Source: Halanaerobium salsuginis (GTDB taxonomy: Bacteria; Bacillota; Halanaerobiia; Halanaerobiales; Halanaerobiaceae). Taken from it: 64,000 nucleotides of DNA. Within the stretch, counting starts at the first letter, position 1. Every line of letters starts with the position of its first letter. The notes below the pieces were generated by a model that did no database searches, was not told the DNA's origin, and was given only the letters and a program-made list of their open reading frames with translations. Positions 50,048 to 58,801 of the stretch are shown here, piece after piece. The DNA is taken from positions 21,670 to 85,669 of the forward strand of contig NZ_FOTI01000005.1 in the NCBI RefSeq assembly GCF_900114545.1, given 5' to 3'. The position numbers and the translations under genes are program-made.

Positions 50048-52201
50048 ATGGAAATTGATAAACTTTTAACTAAAATAAAAAGTTATATGGATAATCCTGA
50101 TTTGGAGCTGGTAAAAAAGGCATACAAGTATGCGAGTGATGCTCACCAAGGTCAGTATAGAGTTTCTGGCGAAGATTTTGTTGAGCATCCAATTGGCGTT
50201 TCTCTAATTCTAGCTGATTTAGAGCTTGATATCGTTTCAATAGTAGCTTCATTACTACATGATGTAGTAGAAGATACAGGAGTTAGCAGTGAGGAGATTG
50301 AACGTGAATTTGGAGATGAAGTAGCCCATATTGTTGACGGAGTTACTAAATTAACAAGGATGCAGTTTAAAACTAAAGAAGACCAGCAGGCAGAAAGTTT
50401 ACGTAAAATGTTTGTTGCTATGGCTGAAGATATTAGAGTTGTTTTAATTAAACTGGCTGATCGTCTGCATAATATGCGTACTTTAAATTATCTTAAGCAG
50501 TCAAAGCGGGAAGAAAAGTCTCGCGAAACTCTGGAGATTTATGCTCCGCTTGCCCATAGATTAGGAATGTCAAAGATAAAATGGGAGCTAGAAGATTTGT
50601 CTTTTCGTTATTTAAAACCAGATATGTATTATGAAATTTCTCATAAAGTACAGACAAATCGTAAGCAGCGGGAAAAAGATATTCAGGAAGCAATAACTAT
50701 TTTAGGTGATACTGTAGCAGAACATGGTATAACTGCCGAAATATATGGCAGGCCCAAGCATCTTTATAGTATTTATAATAAGATGAAACGTAAAGAGGTT
50801 GAATTTGATGAAATATATGATTTAACTGCTGTGCGAGTTCTGGTAGAAAATGTCCGGGAATGTTATGAAGTTTTAGGAGTAATTCATGAGTTATGGAAAC
50901 CAATGCCGGGGAGATTTAAAGATTATATTGTAATGCCGAAGTCAAATATGTATCAGTCACTTCACACAACTGTGATTGCACCTAATGGTGATCCACTTGA
51001 AGTCCAAATTAGAACTTACGAAATGCATAAGACTGCTGAATATGGGATTGCTGCCCACTGGCGTTATAAAGAAGGTAAAGTTGGAGATGAAAAATTTGAA
51101 GAAAAACTTTCCTGGTTAAGGCGACTCCTTGAATGGCAAAAAGATCTTCAGGAACCACAGGAGTTTATGGAAACTCTAAAAATTGATCTTTTTGAAGATG
51201 AAGTATTTGTTTTTACTCCACAGGGGGATGTTGTTTCATTACCCCAGGGTGGAACTCCAGTTGATTTTGCCTATCATATTCATACAGAAGTTGGTCATCG
51301 CTGTGTAGGAGCAAAAGTTAATGGAAAAATTGTTCCCCTTGAATATAAGCTACAAAATAGTGATATTGTCGAAGTTTTAACTTCTAAAAAAAGTAGTGGT
51401 CCTTCACGTGACTGGCTTAAATTTGTTAAAACTTCTAAAGCAAGAAGCAAAATTAAGCAGTGGTTTAAAAGACAGCGTCGTGATGAAATAATTGAAAAGG
51501 GTCAGCGTATCTTAGAAGAAAACTTAAAAAAATATAATTTAGACCTTACTGAAAAAACAAAAGAGAAAGAATTAAAAGAAATAGCAAGTGATCTTGGTCG
51601 TAAGAGTATTGATGATTTGTTTGAAGAATTGGGTTATAGTAATATTAGTCCCAAACAAATTATAACTAAGTTCAGTGATTATGAGCCCCAGGCTGAAAAA
51701 GAATTAGAGAAAAAAATTCCTAGCTATCATTCAACTAAAAATTCAGTTGATAAAGGAGTTTCTGTTAAAGGCATGGAAAATATGCTGGTCCGGATGGCAA
51801 AATGCTGTAATCCAGTGCCTGGTGATGATATTATTGGTTATATTACTAGAGGTCGGGGTGTTTCTGTCCACCGCAGCGATTGTAAAAACCTGCATAATCT
51901 AGAAGAGAGTGAACCAGAAAGAATAATTGAAGTTGCCTGGGAACAGGGAAGAACTGAATCATATCAAGTTGATTTAAGAATAGACGCAGTCAATAAAAGT
52001 GCTCTATTAAATGATATTACTCAAATTATAAAAGATGAAAAACTTAATCTGCTTTCAGTAATGGCTAGAACTAGCAATAATAATCGGGCAGTAATTAAGC
52101 TTTCCTTAGAATTAAGTTCGACTGAGCATATGTATGATATTATGAAAAAAATAAGTGCTATTTCTGGTGTGCTTAATGTAAGTAGATCTAAACCAGCTTA
52201 G
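50048..52201 (+). CDS. rel: Bifunctional (p)ppGpp synthetase/hydrolase
   Basis: The 717-residue protein has an N-terminal HD hydrolase (HDVVEDT, about 68-76). The synthetase domain contains GRFKDYIVMPKSNMYQSLHT; its RFKD motif (RxKD) marks bifunctional Rel/Spo enzymes rather than synthetase-only RelA. TGS, a zinc-finger-like region (CCNPVPGDDIIGY) and ACT follow. It makes and degrades the alarmone (p)ppGpp in starvation. Start ATG 50048 with GGAG (50036-50039). Confidence 0.96.
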   Translation: MEIDKLLTKIKSYMDNPDLELVKKAYKYASDAHQGQYRVSGEDFVEHPIGVSLILADLELDIVSIVASLLHDVVEDTGVSSEEIEREFGDEVAHIVDGVTKLTRMQFKTKEDQQAESLRKMFVAMAEDIRVVLIKLADRLHNMRTLNYLKQSKREEKSRETLEIYAPLAHRLGMSKIKWELEDLSFRYLKPDMYYEISHKVQTNRKQREKDIQEAITILGDTVAEHGITAEIYGRPKHLYSIYNKMKRKEVEFDEIYDLTAVRVLVENVRECYEVLGVIHELWKPMPGRFKDYIVMPKSNMYQSLHTTVIAPNGDPLEVQIRTYEMHKTAEYGIAAHWRYKEGKVGDEKFEEKLSWLRRLLEWQKDLQEPQEFMETLKIDLFEDEVFVFTPQGDVVSLPQGGTPVDFAYHIHTEVGHRCVGAKVNGKIVPLEYKLQNSDIVEVLTSKKSSGPSRDWLKFVKTSKARSKIKQWFKRQRRDEIIEKGQRILEENLKKYNLDLTEKTKEKELKEIASDLGRKSIDDLFEELGYSNISPKQIITKFSDYEPQAEKELEKKIPSYHSTKNSVDKGVSVKGMENMLVRMAKCCNPVPGDDIIGYITRGRGVSVHRSDCKNLHNLEESEPERIIEVAWEQGRTESYQVDLRIDAVNKSALLNDITQIIKDEKLNLLSVMARTSNNNRAVIKLSLELSSTEHMYDIMKKISAISGVLNVSRSKPA

Positions 52202-52229
52202 GTTTAAATTTTTAAGGAGTGAATTTTAT

Positions 52230-52679
52230 ATGCGTGCAGTTATTCAGAGAGTTAGTCAGGCTAGTGTTAAAGTTGCTGATAGAGTTAGTGGCCAAATTGA
52301 AGCTGGTTTATTAGTTCTTATTGGTATAGCTAAAGATGATCAGCAGGCAGATGCTGATTATCTGCTCGATAAAATTATTAACTTGAGAATTTTTGAAGAT
52401 GAATCTGGTAAATTAAATCTTTCTGCTCTTGATCTTAATAAAGACATTTTACTTGTTTCTCAATTCACTTTGCTGGGAGACTGTCGTCAGGGACGTCGAC
52501 CCAGTTTTTTTGCGGCTGCTTCTCCCAAAGAGGCTGAGCTTATTTATGACTATTTGGTTAAGCAGGCCAGTAAAATTGACTTAAGAGTTGAAACAGGTAC
52601 TTTTCAAGCTGACATGGATGTTAATTTAACTAACGATGGTCCTGTAACAATATTATTAGATAGTAAAAAAGAATTTTAA
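52230..52679 (+). CDS. dtd: D-aminoacyl-tRNA deacylase
   Basis: Dtd removes D-amino acids (and glycine from tRNA-Ala) mischarged on tRNA. The 149-residue protein starts MRAVIQRVSQASVKV and shows SQFTLLGDCRQGRRPSF and the C-terminal NDGPVTI cis-Gly-Pro motif. AAGGAG precedes ATG. It directly follows rel, the standard Firmicute order. Confidence 0.96.
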   Translation: MRAVIQRVSQASVKVADRVSGQIEAGLLVLIGIAKDDQQADADYLLDKIINLRIFEDESGKLNLSALDLNKDILLVSQFTLLGDCRQGRRPSFFAAASPKEAELIYDYLVKQASKIDLRVETGTFQADMDVNLTNDGPVTILLDSKKEF

Positions 52680-52694
52680 TTTAGGTGAATAACA

Positions 52695-53321
52695 ATGAAA
52701 ATCAATCATTTTACTGTTGGTCAACTTGCAACAAGATCTTACTTGATTTCTGAAAATGGCAAAGCAATGCTTATTGATCCAGGGGCAGAAGGAGCAAAAC
52801 TACTCGAATTTATTAGAGCTAATAATTTAAAACTCGAATATATAGTAATTACTCATGGCCATTTTGATCACATAGGAGCCAATGCTTATCTAAAAGAAAA
52901 AACAGGAGCAGCTATTTTAGCTCATCCTAAAGCAAAACTTAAATTTAATGATTCAGAAAAAAATTTATCGAAAATTTTTCTCGGTCAGACAATTACTTCA
53001 CCTGGTCCGGATGCGTTTTTAGATGAAGGTGATCGTTTTGATTTTGAATCATTACAGTTTGATATTTTAGCAACTCCGGGTCACAGTGAAGACAGCATTT
53101 CCCTTTTTGAACCAGTTGAGCAAAAACTTTTTTCTGGTGATTGTATTTTTGCTGGCGGAGTTGGTAGAACTGATTTAGCAGACAGTAGTTACACTGAACT
53201 TAAGACTTCAATCAATGAAAAGCTGCTTAAGTTAGATCCAGTAGTTGAATTCTTTCCAGGTCATGGTCCCAGAGACACTATTAAAAACTTTAAGAAAAAT
53301 ACCTGGCCATTCATTGCTTAA
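52695..53321 (+). CDS. MBL-fold hydrolase (YqgX/glyoxalase II-like)
   Basis: A 208-residue metallo-beta-lactamase-fold enzyme. Metal ligands in THGHFDHIG, ATPGHSEDS, SGDCIFAGGVGRTD and FFPGHGPRD. The family includes glyoxalase II and other thioester hydrolases; the substrate cannot be read. AGGTG precedes ATG 52695. It follows dtd by 15 bases. Confidence 0.9.
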   Translation: MKINHFTVGQLATRSYLISENGKAMLIDPGAEGAKLLEFIRANNLKLEYIVITHGHFDHIGANAYLKEKTGAAILAHPKAKLKFNDSEKNLSKIFLGQTITSPGPDAFLDEGDRFDFESLQFDILATPGHSEDSISLFEPVEQKLFSGDCIFAGGVGRTDLADSSYTELKTSINEKLLKLDPVVEFFPGHGPRDTIKNFKKNTWPFIA

Positions 53322-53323
53322 GT

Positions 53324-53352
53324 TTGACATCCCTTTTTTTATGGGATAAAAT
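53324..53352 (+). promoter_or_regulatory. Strong promoter with internal dyad before the SurA_N-TPR gene
   Basis: Consensus TTGACA (53324-53329), 17 bases, TAAAAT (53347-53352). ATCCC (53329-53333) and GGGAT (53343-53347) form a dyad across the spacer touching both boxes, a possible operator. Confidence 0.75.
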
Positions 53353-53411
53353 TAAACAGAATTAATACTTAATTTAAATCAACTAATTTTGAGAGAGGGG
53401 AGTGTAGAGTT

Positions 53412-54692
53412 TTGTTTGATACTTTACGCAATAATAGCAAGATAGTAGTTTATATAGTTGTAATTGCTTTTATAATTTCCGGGGGATTTATGGGGTTTGG
53501 AGCTTATTTAAACCACAGCAGTGGTCAGCAAGGCCAAGTGCAGAGATCAGGAGTTATAGCTGATGTTAATGGACAAGAAATAACTCAACAGGAATATTTA
53601 TCTTTGTTACAACAGCAGGCACCAAATTCAAGTTTAAGTAGTTCCCAAATTATACCGTTTCGCTATAATGTTTTAAGTGCTTTAATTGAACGAAAATTAG
53701 TTCTGGCACAAGCTGATGAGTTAAAAATAAAACCTGATGTAGCCGATTCTGATGTTCAGGAAAATTATGATAATATTTTAAAGCAAAATGACTTAACTGA
53801 AGCTGAACTTTCGGATAGATTAGCTGAACAGGGATATTCGGTTGAACAATTAAAAGCTGATATTCGTTCTAATTTAGAAACTAATAATATAATTAGTAAA
53901 ACAATTAAGCAGTCAGCTGGTGAAGTTAATGTTAGTGATAAGGAAATAGAAGACCTATATAAAAATCGTTACCCAGAAAAAAAGGTAGAGGCAGCAGACT
54001 CTGATCAGGCAGCTGCTAAAAATGGCAATGAGGAAACACCAGATAAAGACACAGTACAAACAAGACCTGCTCTGGCAGATGTAAAGTCAGATTTAAAAAC
54101 AGAAATTACTCAGAAAAAACAAAACCAGGCTGCAAATAGTTGGTTGAAAACTTTAAAATCAGAAGCTGATATTGAAATTTATGATCCTGTTTTAAATGCT
54201 TATCATAACTATAAAACCGGTAAATATCAAGCTGCTGCTGATGAATTTTCAACTTTAACTGCTAATGAAGATTCAGATAATCCGGCTTATTATGATTATC
54301 TTGCTCAATCATATCAAGGTTTAAATAAACCTGAACAAGCTGCAGGCTCATATGAAGCTGGCCTTGAAAAATATCCTGAAAACACTGAATTAAGATTTAG
54401 CTATGCTCAATATTTAAATAGTCAGGATAAAAAGGAGGCAGCTCTTGAACAATTAAAAGAAATTTCAGAAGCTGCGGGTGATGATTTCATGACCCATTAT
54501 CAGCTCTTTATGATGTATAATAATCTTGATGCAAAAGAAGAAGCACAGTCTGAATTGACTAAAATTCAGAATTTGAGCGAAAAAATGAAAGATAAACAAG
54601 CACCTGATGCTGAAACCAATGATTCTGCTAATCAGGATTCAGATACTACAACTATGCCAGCCGAAAATACTGATACTAATTCAGCTGAATAA
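53412..54692 (+). CDS. Membrane-anchored SurA_N-like chaperone with TPR repeats, lacking a PPIase domain
   Basis: The 426-residue protein has a helix anchor (about 10-32), then a SurA/PrsA N-terminal domain (ADVNGQEITQQEYL at 50-63, IERKLVLAQADEL). It next shows the stretch that follows the rotamase in PrsA (KSDLKTEITQKKQNQAANSWLKTL, ending ADIEIYDP at about 252-259). A rotamase domain is not seen between them; about 30 acidic/Asn/Thr residues fill the gap (190-215). TPR-type repeats span about 265-395. Likely an extracytoplasmic foldase or assembly chaperone. TTG start with GAGGGGAG upstream. Confidence 0.85.
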   Translation: MFDTLRNNSKIVVYIVVIAFIISGGFMGFGAYLNHSSGQQGQVQRSGVIADVNGQEITQQEYLSLLQQQAPNSSLSSSQIIPFRYNVLSALIERKLVLAQADELKIKPDVADSDVQENYDNILKQNDLTEAELSDRLAEQGYSVEQLKADIRSNLETNNIISKTIKQSAGEVNVSDKEIEDLYKNRYPEKKVEAADSDQAAAKNGNEETPDKDTVQTRPALADVKSDLKTEITQKKQNQAANSWLKTLKSEADIEIYDPVLNAYHNYKTGKYQAAADEFSTLTANEDSDNPAYYDYLAQSYQGLNKPEQAAGSYEAGLEKYPENTELRFSYAQYLNSQDKKEAALEQLKEISEAAGDDFMTHYQLFMMYNNLDAKEEAQSELTKIQNLSEKMKDKQAPDAETNDSANQDSDTTTMPAENTDTNSAE

Positions 54693-54729
54693 TTTAATTT
54701 AATTAAATCAAATCAAATGGTTTATAATT

Positions 54730-54777
54730 AATCTACCAGTTATTCAGTTGCTAAACTGTCTAGCTGGTAGATTTTCT
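54730..54777 (+). terminator. Terminator before hisS
   Basis: A 10-bp stem (54730-54739 with 54764-54773) enclosing a smaller 5-bp hairpin (CAGTT-GCTA-AACTG), then a short T-run. It probably ends the upstream transcript. It is not a T-box: no AGGGTGG-type core and too little length. Confidence 0.6.
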
Positions 54778-54810
54778 CAAAATAAAAGTTTAAACTAGTA
54801 GGTGAATAAA

Positions 54811-56085
54811 ATGAAATTTAATGCTCCACGAGGGACAAACGATATCCTGCCACCAGATAGTTTGAAATGGCAGTATATAGAACAGAAAACACATCAATTA
54901 TTTTCAAACTATAATTATCAAGAAATAAGAACTCCAATCTTTGAGTACACAGAACTTTTTCAGCGCGGTATTGGTGAGGTAACCGATATTGTAGAAAAAG
55001 AAATGTATACTTTTACAGATAAAGGTGATAGAAGTATAACTTTACGACCAGAAGGAACTGCATCAGTTATGCGTTCTTTTATGGAAAACAAGATTTATGG
55101 TCAGGCTCAACCAACTAAATTTTATTATCTAGGGCCAATGTTTCGTTATGAAAGACCGCAATCAGGTAGATTTCGTCAATTTCATCAATTAGGAGTAGAA
55201 GCACTTGGCTCAAATGATCCTGCTCTTGATGCAGAAATTATTTCTTTGGGACTCCGTCTGTTGCAGGATTTTGGTCTAAATGATCTTACTCTTCATTTAA
55301 ATAGTGTAGGTTGTAGTGAATGTAGACCTGCTTATGTAGAAAAGCTTAAAAATTATTTGCTTGCTCATCGAGCTGAACTATGTGAAAATTGTCAGCAGAG
55401 AATAGAGCGTAATCCACTTCGAGTTTTAGATTGTAAGAATGAAGCCTGTCAGGAAGTAATTGCAGAAGCTCCTAAAATTACTGAGAATCTCTGTTCTGAT
55501 TGTGCTGATCATTTTTCAGATGTTAAAAAATATTTAGAATTAGTTGAGATTGACTATTTTGTAAATCCGCTTCTCGTTAGAGGGCTTGATTATTATACAA
55601 ATACAGCTTTTGAAATTAAAGATAACGCTCTGGGAGCTCAAGACACTGTTTTTGGCGGTGGGCGTTATAACGGCTTAGCTGAAGAAATTGGAGGAAGATC
55701 TTTACCTGGGATTGGCTTTGCTCTAGGAATAGAAAGACTTTTGCTTTCTTTAGAAGCTAAAGATATCGAACTTCCTATTCCAGCTGGAGTAGATCTTTAC
55801 ATAACAGTAATTGGTGAGAAAGCTAAACGAAAAGCTTTTAAATTATTAGATCAATTACGTAATAATGGTTTTAGAACAGAGATTGATTATCTAGGACGAA
55901 GTGTAGGTTCTCAGATGAAATCTGCTGATCGTATGCAGGCCGAGTTTACTATTATTTTAGGAGAAGATGAATTAAATAAGGATTCTGCTACTATCCGTAA
56001 TATGAAAACAGGTACTGAAATAGAAATAAAATTAAGTAATTTGCTTACAGAAATGAAGCAGCTAGTAGATAAGGAGGATTTATAA
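54811..56085 (+). CDS. hisS: Histidyl-tRNA synthetase
   Basis: A class II synthetase of 424 residues starting MKFNAPRGTNDILPP, with motif 2 (YYLGPMFRYERPQSGRFRQF), HisA motif RGLDYYTNTAFEI and GGGRYNGL. It has the usual C-terminal anticodon-binding domain. ATG 54811 follows AGGTG (54800-54804) by six bases; the GTG at 54802 overlaps that site. It is followed by aspS after one base. Confidence 0.96.
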   Translation: MKFNAPRGTNDILPPDSLKWQYIEQKTHQLFSNYNYQEIRTPIFEYTELFQRGIGEVTDIVEKEMYTFTDKGDRSITLRPEGTASVMRSFMENKIYGQAQPTKFYYLGPMFRYERPQSGRFRQFHQLGVEALGSNDPALDAEIISLGLRLLQDFGLNDLTLHLNSVGCSECRPAYVEKLKNYLLAHRAELCENCQQRIERNPLRVLDCKNEACQEVIAEAPKITENLCSDCADHFSDVKKYLELVEIDYFVNPLLVRGLDYYTNTAFEIKDNALGAQDTVFGGGRYNGLAEEIGGRSLPGIGFALGIERLLLSLEAKDIELPIPAGVDLYITVIGEKAKRKAFKLLDQLRNNGFRTEIDYLGRSVGSQMKSADRMQAEFTIILGEDELNKDSATIRNMKTGTEIEIKLSNLLTEMKQLVDKEDL

Positions 56086-56086
56086 A

Positions 56087-57862
56087 ATGGGTGAGACAAT
56101 TAAAGACTTAACAAGAACTCATCGCTGTGGCGAAGTGTCACTTGCTGATGCTCAAAATAAAGTTACTATTATGGGTTGGGTGCAAAAAAGGCGTGATCAT
56201 GGAGGTGTGATTTTTACTGATATTAGAGATCGTTCTGGGATTGTTCAGGTTGTTTTTAATCCAGAACAGGGCTCTAAATTATTTGAAAAAGCTGACACAC
56301 TTCGTTCGGAATATGTTGTTGCTATTGTAGGAGAAGTTGAAGCTAGACCTGAGGGCAATATTAATCCTGAGATTGCGACTGGTGAAATTGAAATTAAAGC
56401 TGAAGAGCTGAGAATTTTAGACCAGGCTAAAACTCCACCAATTCAGATTGAAGATGATATTGATACAGGGGAAGATGTTCGCTTAAAATATAGATATCTG
56501 GATTTGCGACGTCCCAAGATGACTAAATTGATGCAGCTTAGACATCAGATAACTAAAACAACTAGAGATTATTTGTCTGAAAAAGGTTTTTTAGAGATAG
56601 AAACTCCAATTTTAACCAAAAGTACTCCTGAAGGAGCGCGGGATTATTTAGTTCCTAGCCGAATAAATCAAGGTCACTTTTTTGCTTTACCTCAATCACC
56701 ACAAATTTTCAAACAACTATTAATGGTTTCTGGTCTGGATCGTTATTTTCAAATTGCTCGTTGTTTTAGAGATGAAGATTTGCGGGCTAATCGACAGCCA
56801 GAGTTTACTCAGATAGATATGGAATTATCATTTGTTAATAAAGAAGATATTTTTGCAATTACAGAAGGCTTAATGCAGGAGATATTTGCCCTGGCTGATA
56901 TTGATTTGCCAGAGCAAATCGAGTGGCTATCTTATCAAGAGGCGATGGCCAGGTTTGGTTCAGATAAACCTGATTTACGTTTTGGAATGGAATTAAAAGA
57001 TCTTTCGGCAGTAGTTGCAGAAAGTGATTTTAATATTTTTAGTGGAACAGTAAAAAATGGAGGTCAAGTTAAGGGTATTAACTTTAAAGGTGGGGCAGAT
57101 TCTGCTCGTAGTGTGATTGATGGCTTTGAAGATTACGTAAAGCTATTTAAAGCTAAAGGGCTGGCCTGGATTGCTTTAAAAGAAGAAGGTCTTAAATCTC
57201 CAATTGCCAAATTTTTATCAGATTCAGAACTGGCAGCAATTCAACAAGAACTTGATGCTGAGCCTGGTGATTTATTACTGCTAGTAGCTGATAAACCTAA
57301 AGTAGTTGCTGCAGCACTCGGTAATCTTCGTTTGAAAATTGCACATGAGAATGATTTAATACCAGTTGAGTCTTATAAATTTGCCTGGATAGTTGATTTT
57401 CCACTTTTTGAATATAATGAAGATGAAGATCGCTTTGTAGCTAAACACCATCCTTTTACAGCACCTGTAGAAGAAGATATCGAACTGCTGGATAGCGATC
57501 CTGCTGCTGTAAGAGCTGATGCATATGATCTTGTTCTAAATGGAGAAGAACTTGGGGGAGGAAGTATTAGAATTAATAATCGTGCTTTGCAGGAAAAAGT
57601 ATTTTCTGCATTGGCTTTAACCCCCGAAGAACAGCAGGATAAATTTGGTTTTATGCTGGAAGCTTTTGAATATGGAACTCCTCCTCATGGTGGAATTGCT
57701 TTTGGCCTTGATCGTTTAATGATGATTACTGGTCGAACAGATTCTATTAGAGATGTAATAGCTTTCCCTAAAACTCAGCGTGCTACATCGCCTTTAACTG
57801 ATGCGCCTTCACAGGTTGCAGAAAAGCAGCTGCACGAATTAGGAATTTCTATTAGATCTTAA
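56087..57862 (+). CDS. aspS: Aspartyl-tRNA synthetase
   Basis: A bacterial-type class IIb AspRS of 591 residues: N-terminal OB-fold (VTIMGWVQKRRDHGGVIF), motif 2 (FRDEDLRANRQPEFTQID), a GAD insertion domain in the middle, and motif 3 (GIAFGLDRLMMI). AAGGAGG precedes ATG. The hisS-aspS pair is common in Firmicutes and the downstream non-coding RNA also fits the Bacillus order. Confidence 0.97.
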   Translation: MGETIKDLTRTHRCGEVSLADAQNKVTIMGWVQKRRDHGGVIFTDIRDRSGIVQVVFNPEQGSKLFEKADTLRSEYVVAIVGEVEARPEGNINPEIATGEIEIKAEELRILDQAKTPPIQIEDDIDTGEDVRLKYRYLDLRRPKMTKLMQLRHQITKTTRDYLSEKGFLEIETPILTKSTPEGARDYLVPSRINQGHFFALPQSPQIFKQLLMVSGLDRYFQIARCFRDEDLRANRQPEFTQIDMELSFVNKEDIFAITEGLMQEIFALADIDLPEQIEWLSYQEAMARFGSDKPDLRFGMELKDLSAVVAESDFNIFSGTVKNGGQVKGINFKGGADSARSVIDGFEDYVKLFKAKGLAWIALKEEGLKSPIAKFLSDSELAAIQQELDAEPGDLLLLVADKPKVVAAALGNLRLKIAHENDLIPVESYKFAWIVDFPLFEYNEDEDRFVAKHHPFTAPVEEDIELLDSDPAAVRADAYDLVLNGEELGGGSIRINNRALQEKVFSALALTPEEQQDKFGFMLEAFEYGTPPHGGIAFGLDRLMMITGRTDSIRDVIAFPKTQRATSPLTDAPSQVAEKQLHELGISIRS

Positions 57863-57882
57863 CTTAAAACTGTTGTAATAGC

Positions 57883-57911
57883 TTGCAGAACATGACATTT
57901 TATGTTAATAT
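57883..57911 (+). promoter_or_regulatory. Possible promoter of 6S RNA
   Basis: TTGCAG (57883-57888), 17 bases, TAATAT (57906-57911), starting 21 bases after aspS. Start site near 57918. Confidence 0.6.
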
Positions 57912-57919
57912 AAATGTAG

Positions 57920-58124
57920 ATTAAAAATTGAATTAACAGGATTTTCATCTGCCGTGTGCGATAATGATTAAACAATTTTGACCAACACTTACACATAGGG
58001 AGCCTGGACTCTACCTGCAGCGTAGATGCCTTTACTGGACCTATAACCCAGGTAGGAGGGCACCCACTTGGCAGACAGGGATCAAAATTCCAAATCAACC
58101 GGCACGGCGGATGATTATTTTATA
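57920..58124 (+). ncRNA. ssrS: 6S RNA
   Basis: The terminal helix CATCTGCCGTG (57946-57956) pairs with CACGGCGGATG (58103-58113), 11 bp with one G-U, closing a long, internally paired, GC-rich RNA with an open central region. 6S RNA mimics an open promoter and binds sigma-A RNA polymerase. It lies directly downstream of aspS and upstream of rarA, exactly where B. subtilis has 6S-1 (bsrA). The core of 168 bases is sure; the outer ends are estimated. No coding gene is seen in the 354-base gap between aspS and 5-FCL. Confidence 0.88.
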
Positions 58125-58158
58125 AAAGCTAACCTGTAAAAGGTTGGCTTTTTCTTTT
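58125..58158 (+). terminator. Terminator of 6S RNA
   Basis: An 11-bp stem (58125-58135 with 58141-58151, one G-U) and 5-base loop, then TTTTTCTTTT. Confidence 0.88.
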
Positions 58159-58185
58159 GCACAAATCTAGCATTTCTGCTATTAT
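58157..58185 (+). promoter_or_regulatory. Promoter of the 5-FCL gene
   Basis: TTGCAC (58157-58162), 17 bases, TATTAT (58180-58185). It begins at the very end of the 6S terminator. Confidence 0.68.
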
Positions 58186-58216
58186 TAAATTAAAAGTTAA
58201 GACTGGGGTGAGTTAT

Positions 58217-58801
58217 TTGCAAAAAAAAGAAGAAATGAGAAAAATGATCTTGCAGAAAAGAAGTAATTTACCTTCAGCTAAGGTTGAGCAGTGGAGTAAA
58301 AAAATTAGGCAGAAATTTTGGCAGCTATTTGAAGATAAAAGTTTTCGTAAAATAATGGCTTATGCTTCAATTAGAAAAGAAGTAGAAACTTTTACTTTGT
58401 TAGATGAAATATTAGAAAATGGTTATTTGCTATATCTGCCTTATACAAAAACTGAGCTAAAAGAACTGGGAATTGCTAAAATTAATAATCTTGAGCTTGA
58501 CCTTAGAATAGGTAATTTTTCTATTCAGGAACCAATTCCTGCACGTCGGTTAGATGAAATTCCTGATCAGCTTGATTTAGTTATTGTTCCAGCAGCAGCT
58601 TTTAGTAGATCTGGTTATAGAATTGGCTATGGTGGTGGCTATTATGATAAATTTTTAGCTCAGCTGTCATCTGAAACTTTAAAAGTAGGGTTTTGTTATC
58701 ATAAATTTTTACTTGCTTCAGTTCCAGTTGAGGAACACGATCAGGCAGTTGATATTATTATTACTGAACAGGAAATTGTCAGACTAAAAAATGAGGTGTA
58801 G
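58217..58801 (+). CDS. 5-formyltetrahydrofolate cyclo-ligase
   Basis: 5-FCL (MTHFS) converts 5-formyl-THF to methenyl-THF using ATP. The 194-residue protein has IVPAAAFSRSGYRIGYGGGYYDKFL, with the ATP/folate-binding GYGGGYYD. The start is TTG 58217, 6 bases after GGGGTG (58205-58210); the upstream in-frame ATG (58157) would overlap the terminator and promoter of 6S RNA. In E. coli this gene (ygfA) is also the downstream neighbour of 6S RNA, a shared arrangement. Confidence 0.9.
   Translation: MQKKEEMRKMILQKRSNLPSAKVEQWSKKIRQKFWQLFEDKSFRKIMAYASIRKEVETFTLLDEILENGYLLYLPYTKTELKELGIAKINNLELDLRIGNFSIQEPIPARRLDEIPDQLDLVIVPAAAFSRSGYRIGYGGGYYDKFLAQLSSETLKVGFCYHKFLLASVPVEEHDQAVDIIITEQEIVRLKNEV

Noticed and set aside
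54693..54810. T-box leader ahead of hisS-aspS
   Set aside because: The 118-base gap has one compound hairpin and no T-box core; it reads as an ordinary terminator.
57859..58098. Minus-strand reading frame across 6S RNA
   Set aside because: It is antisense to the 6S RNA and its promoter; nothing supports translation.
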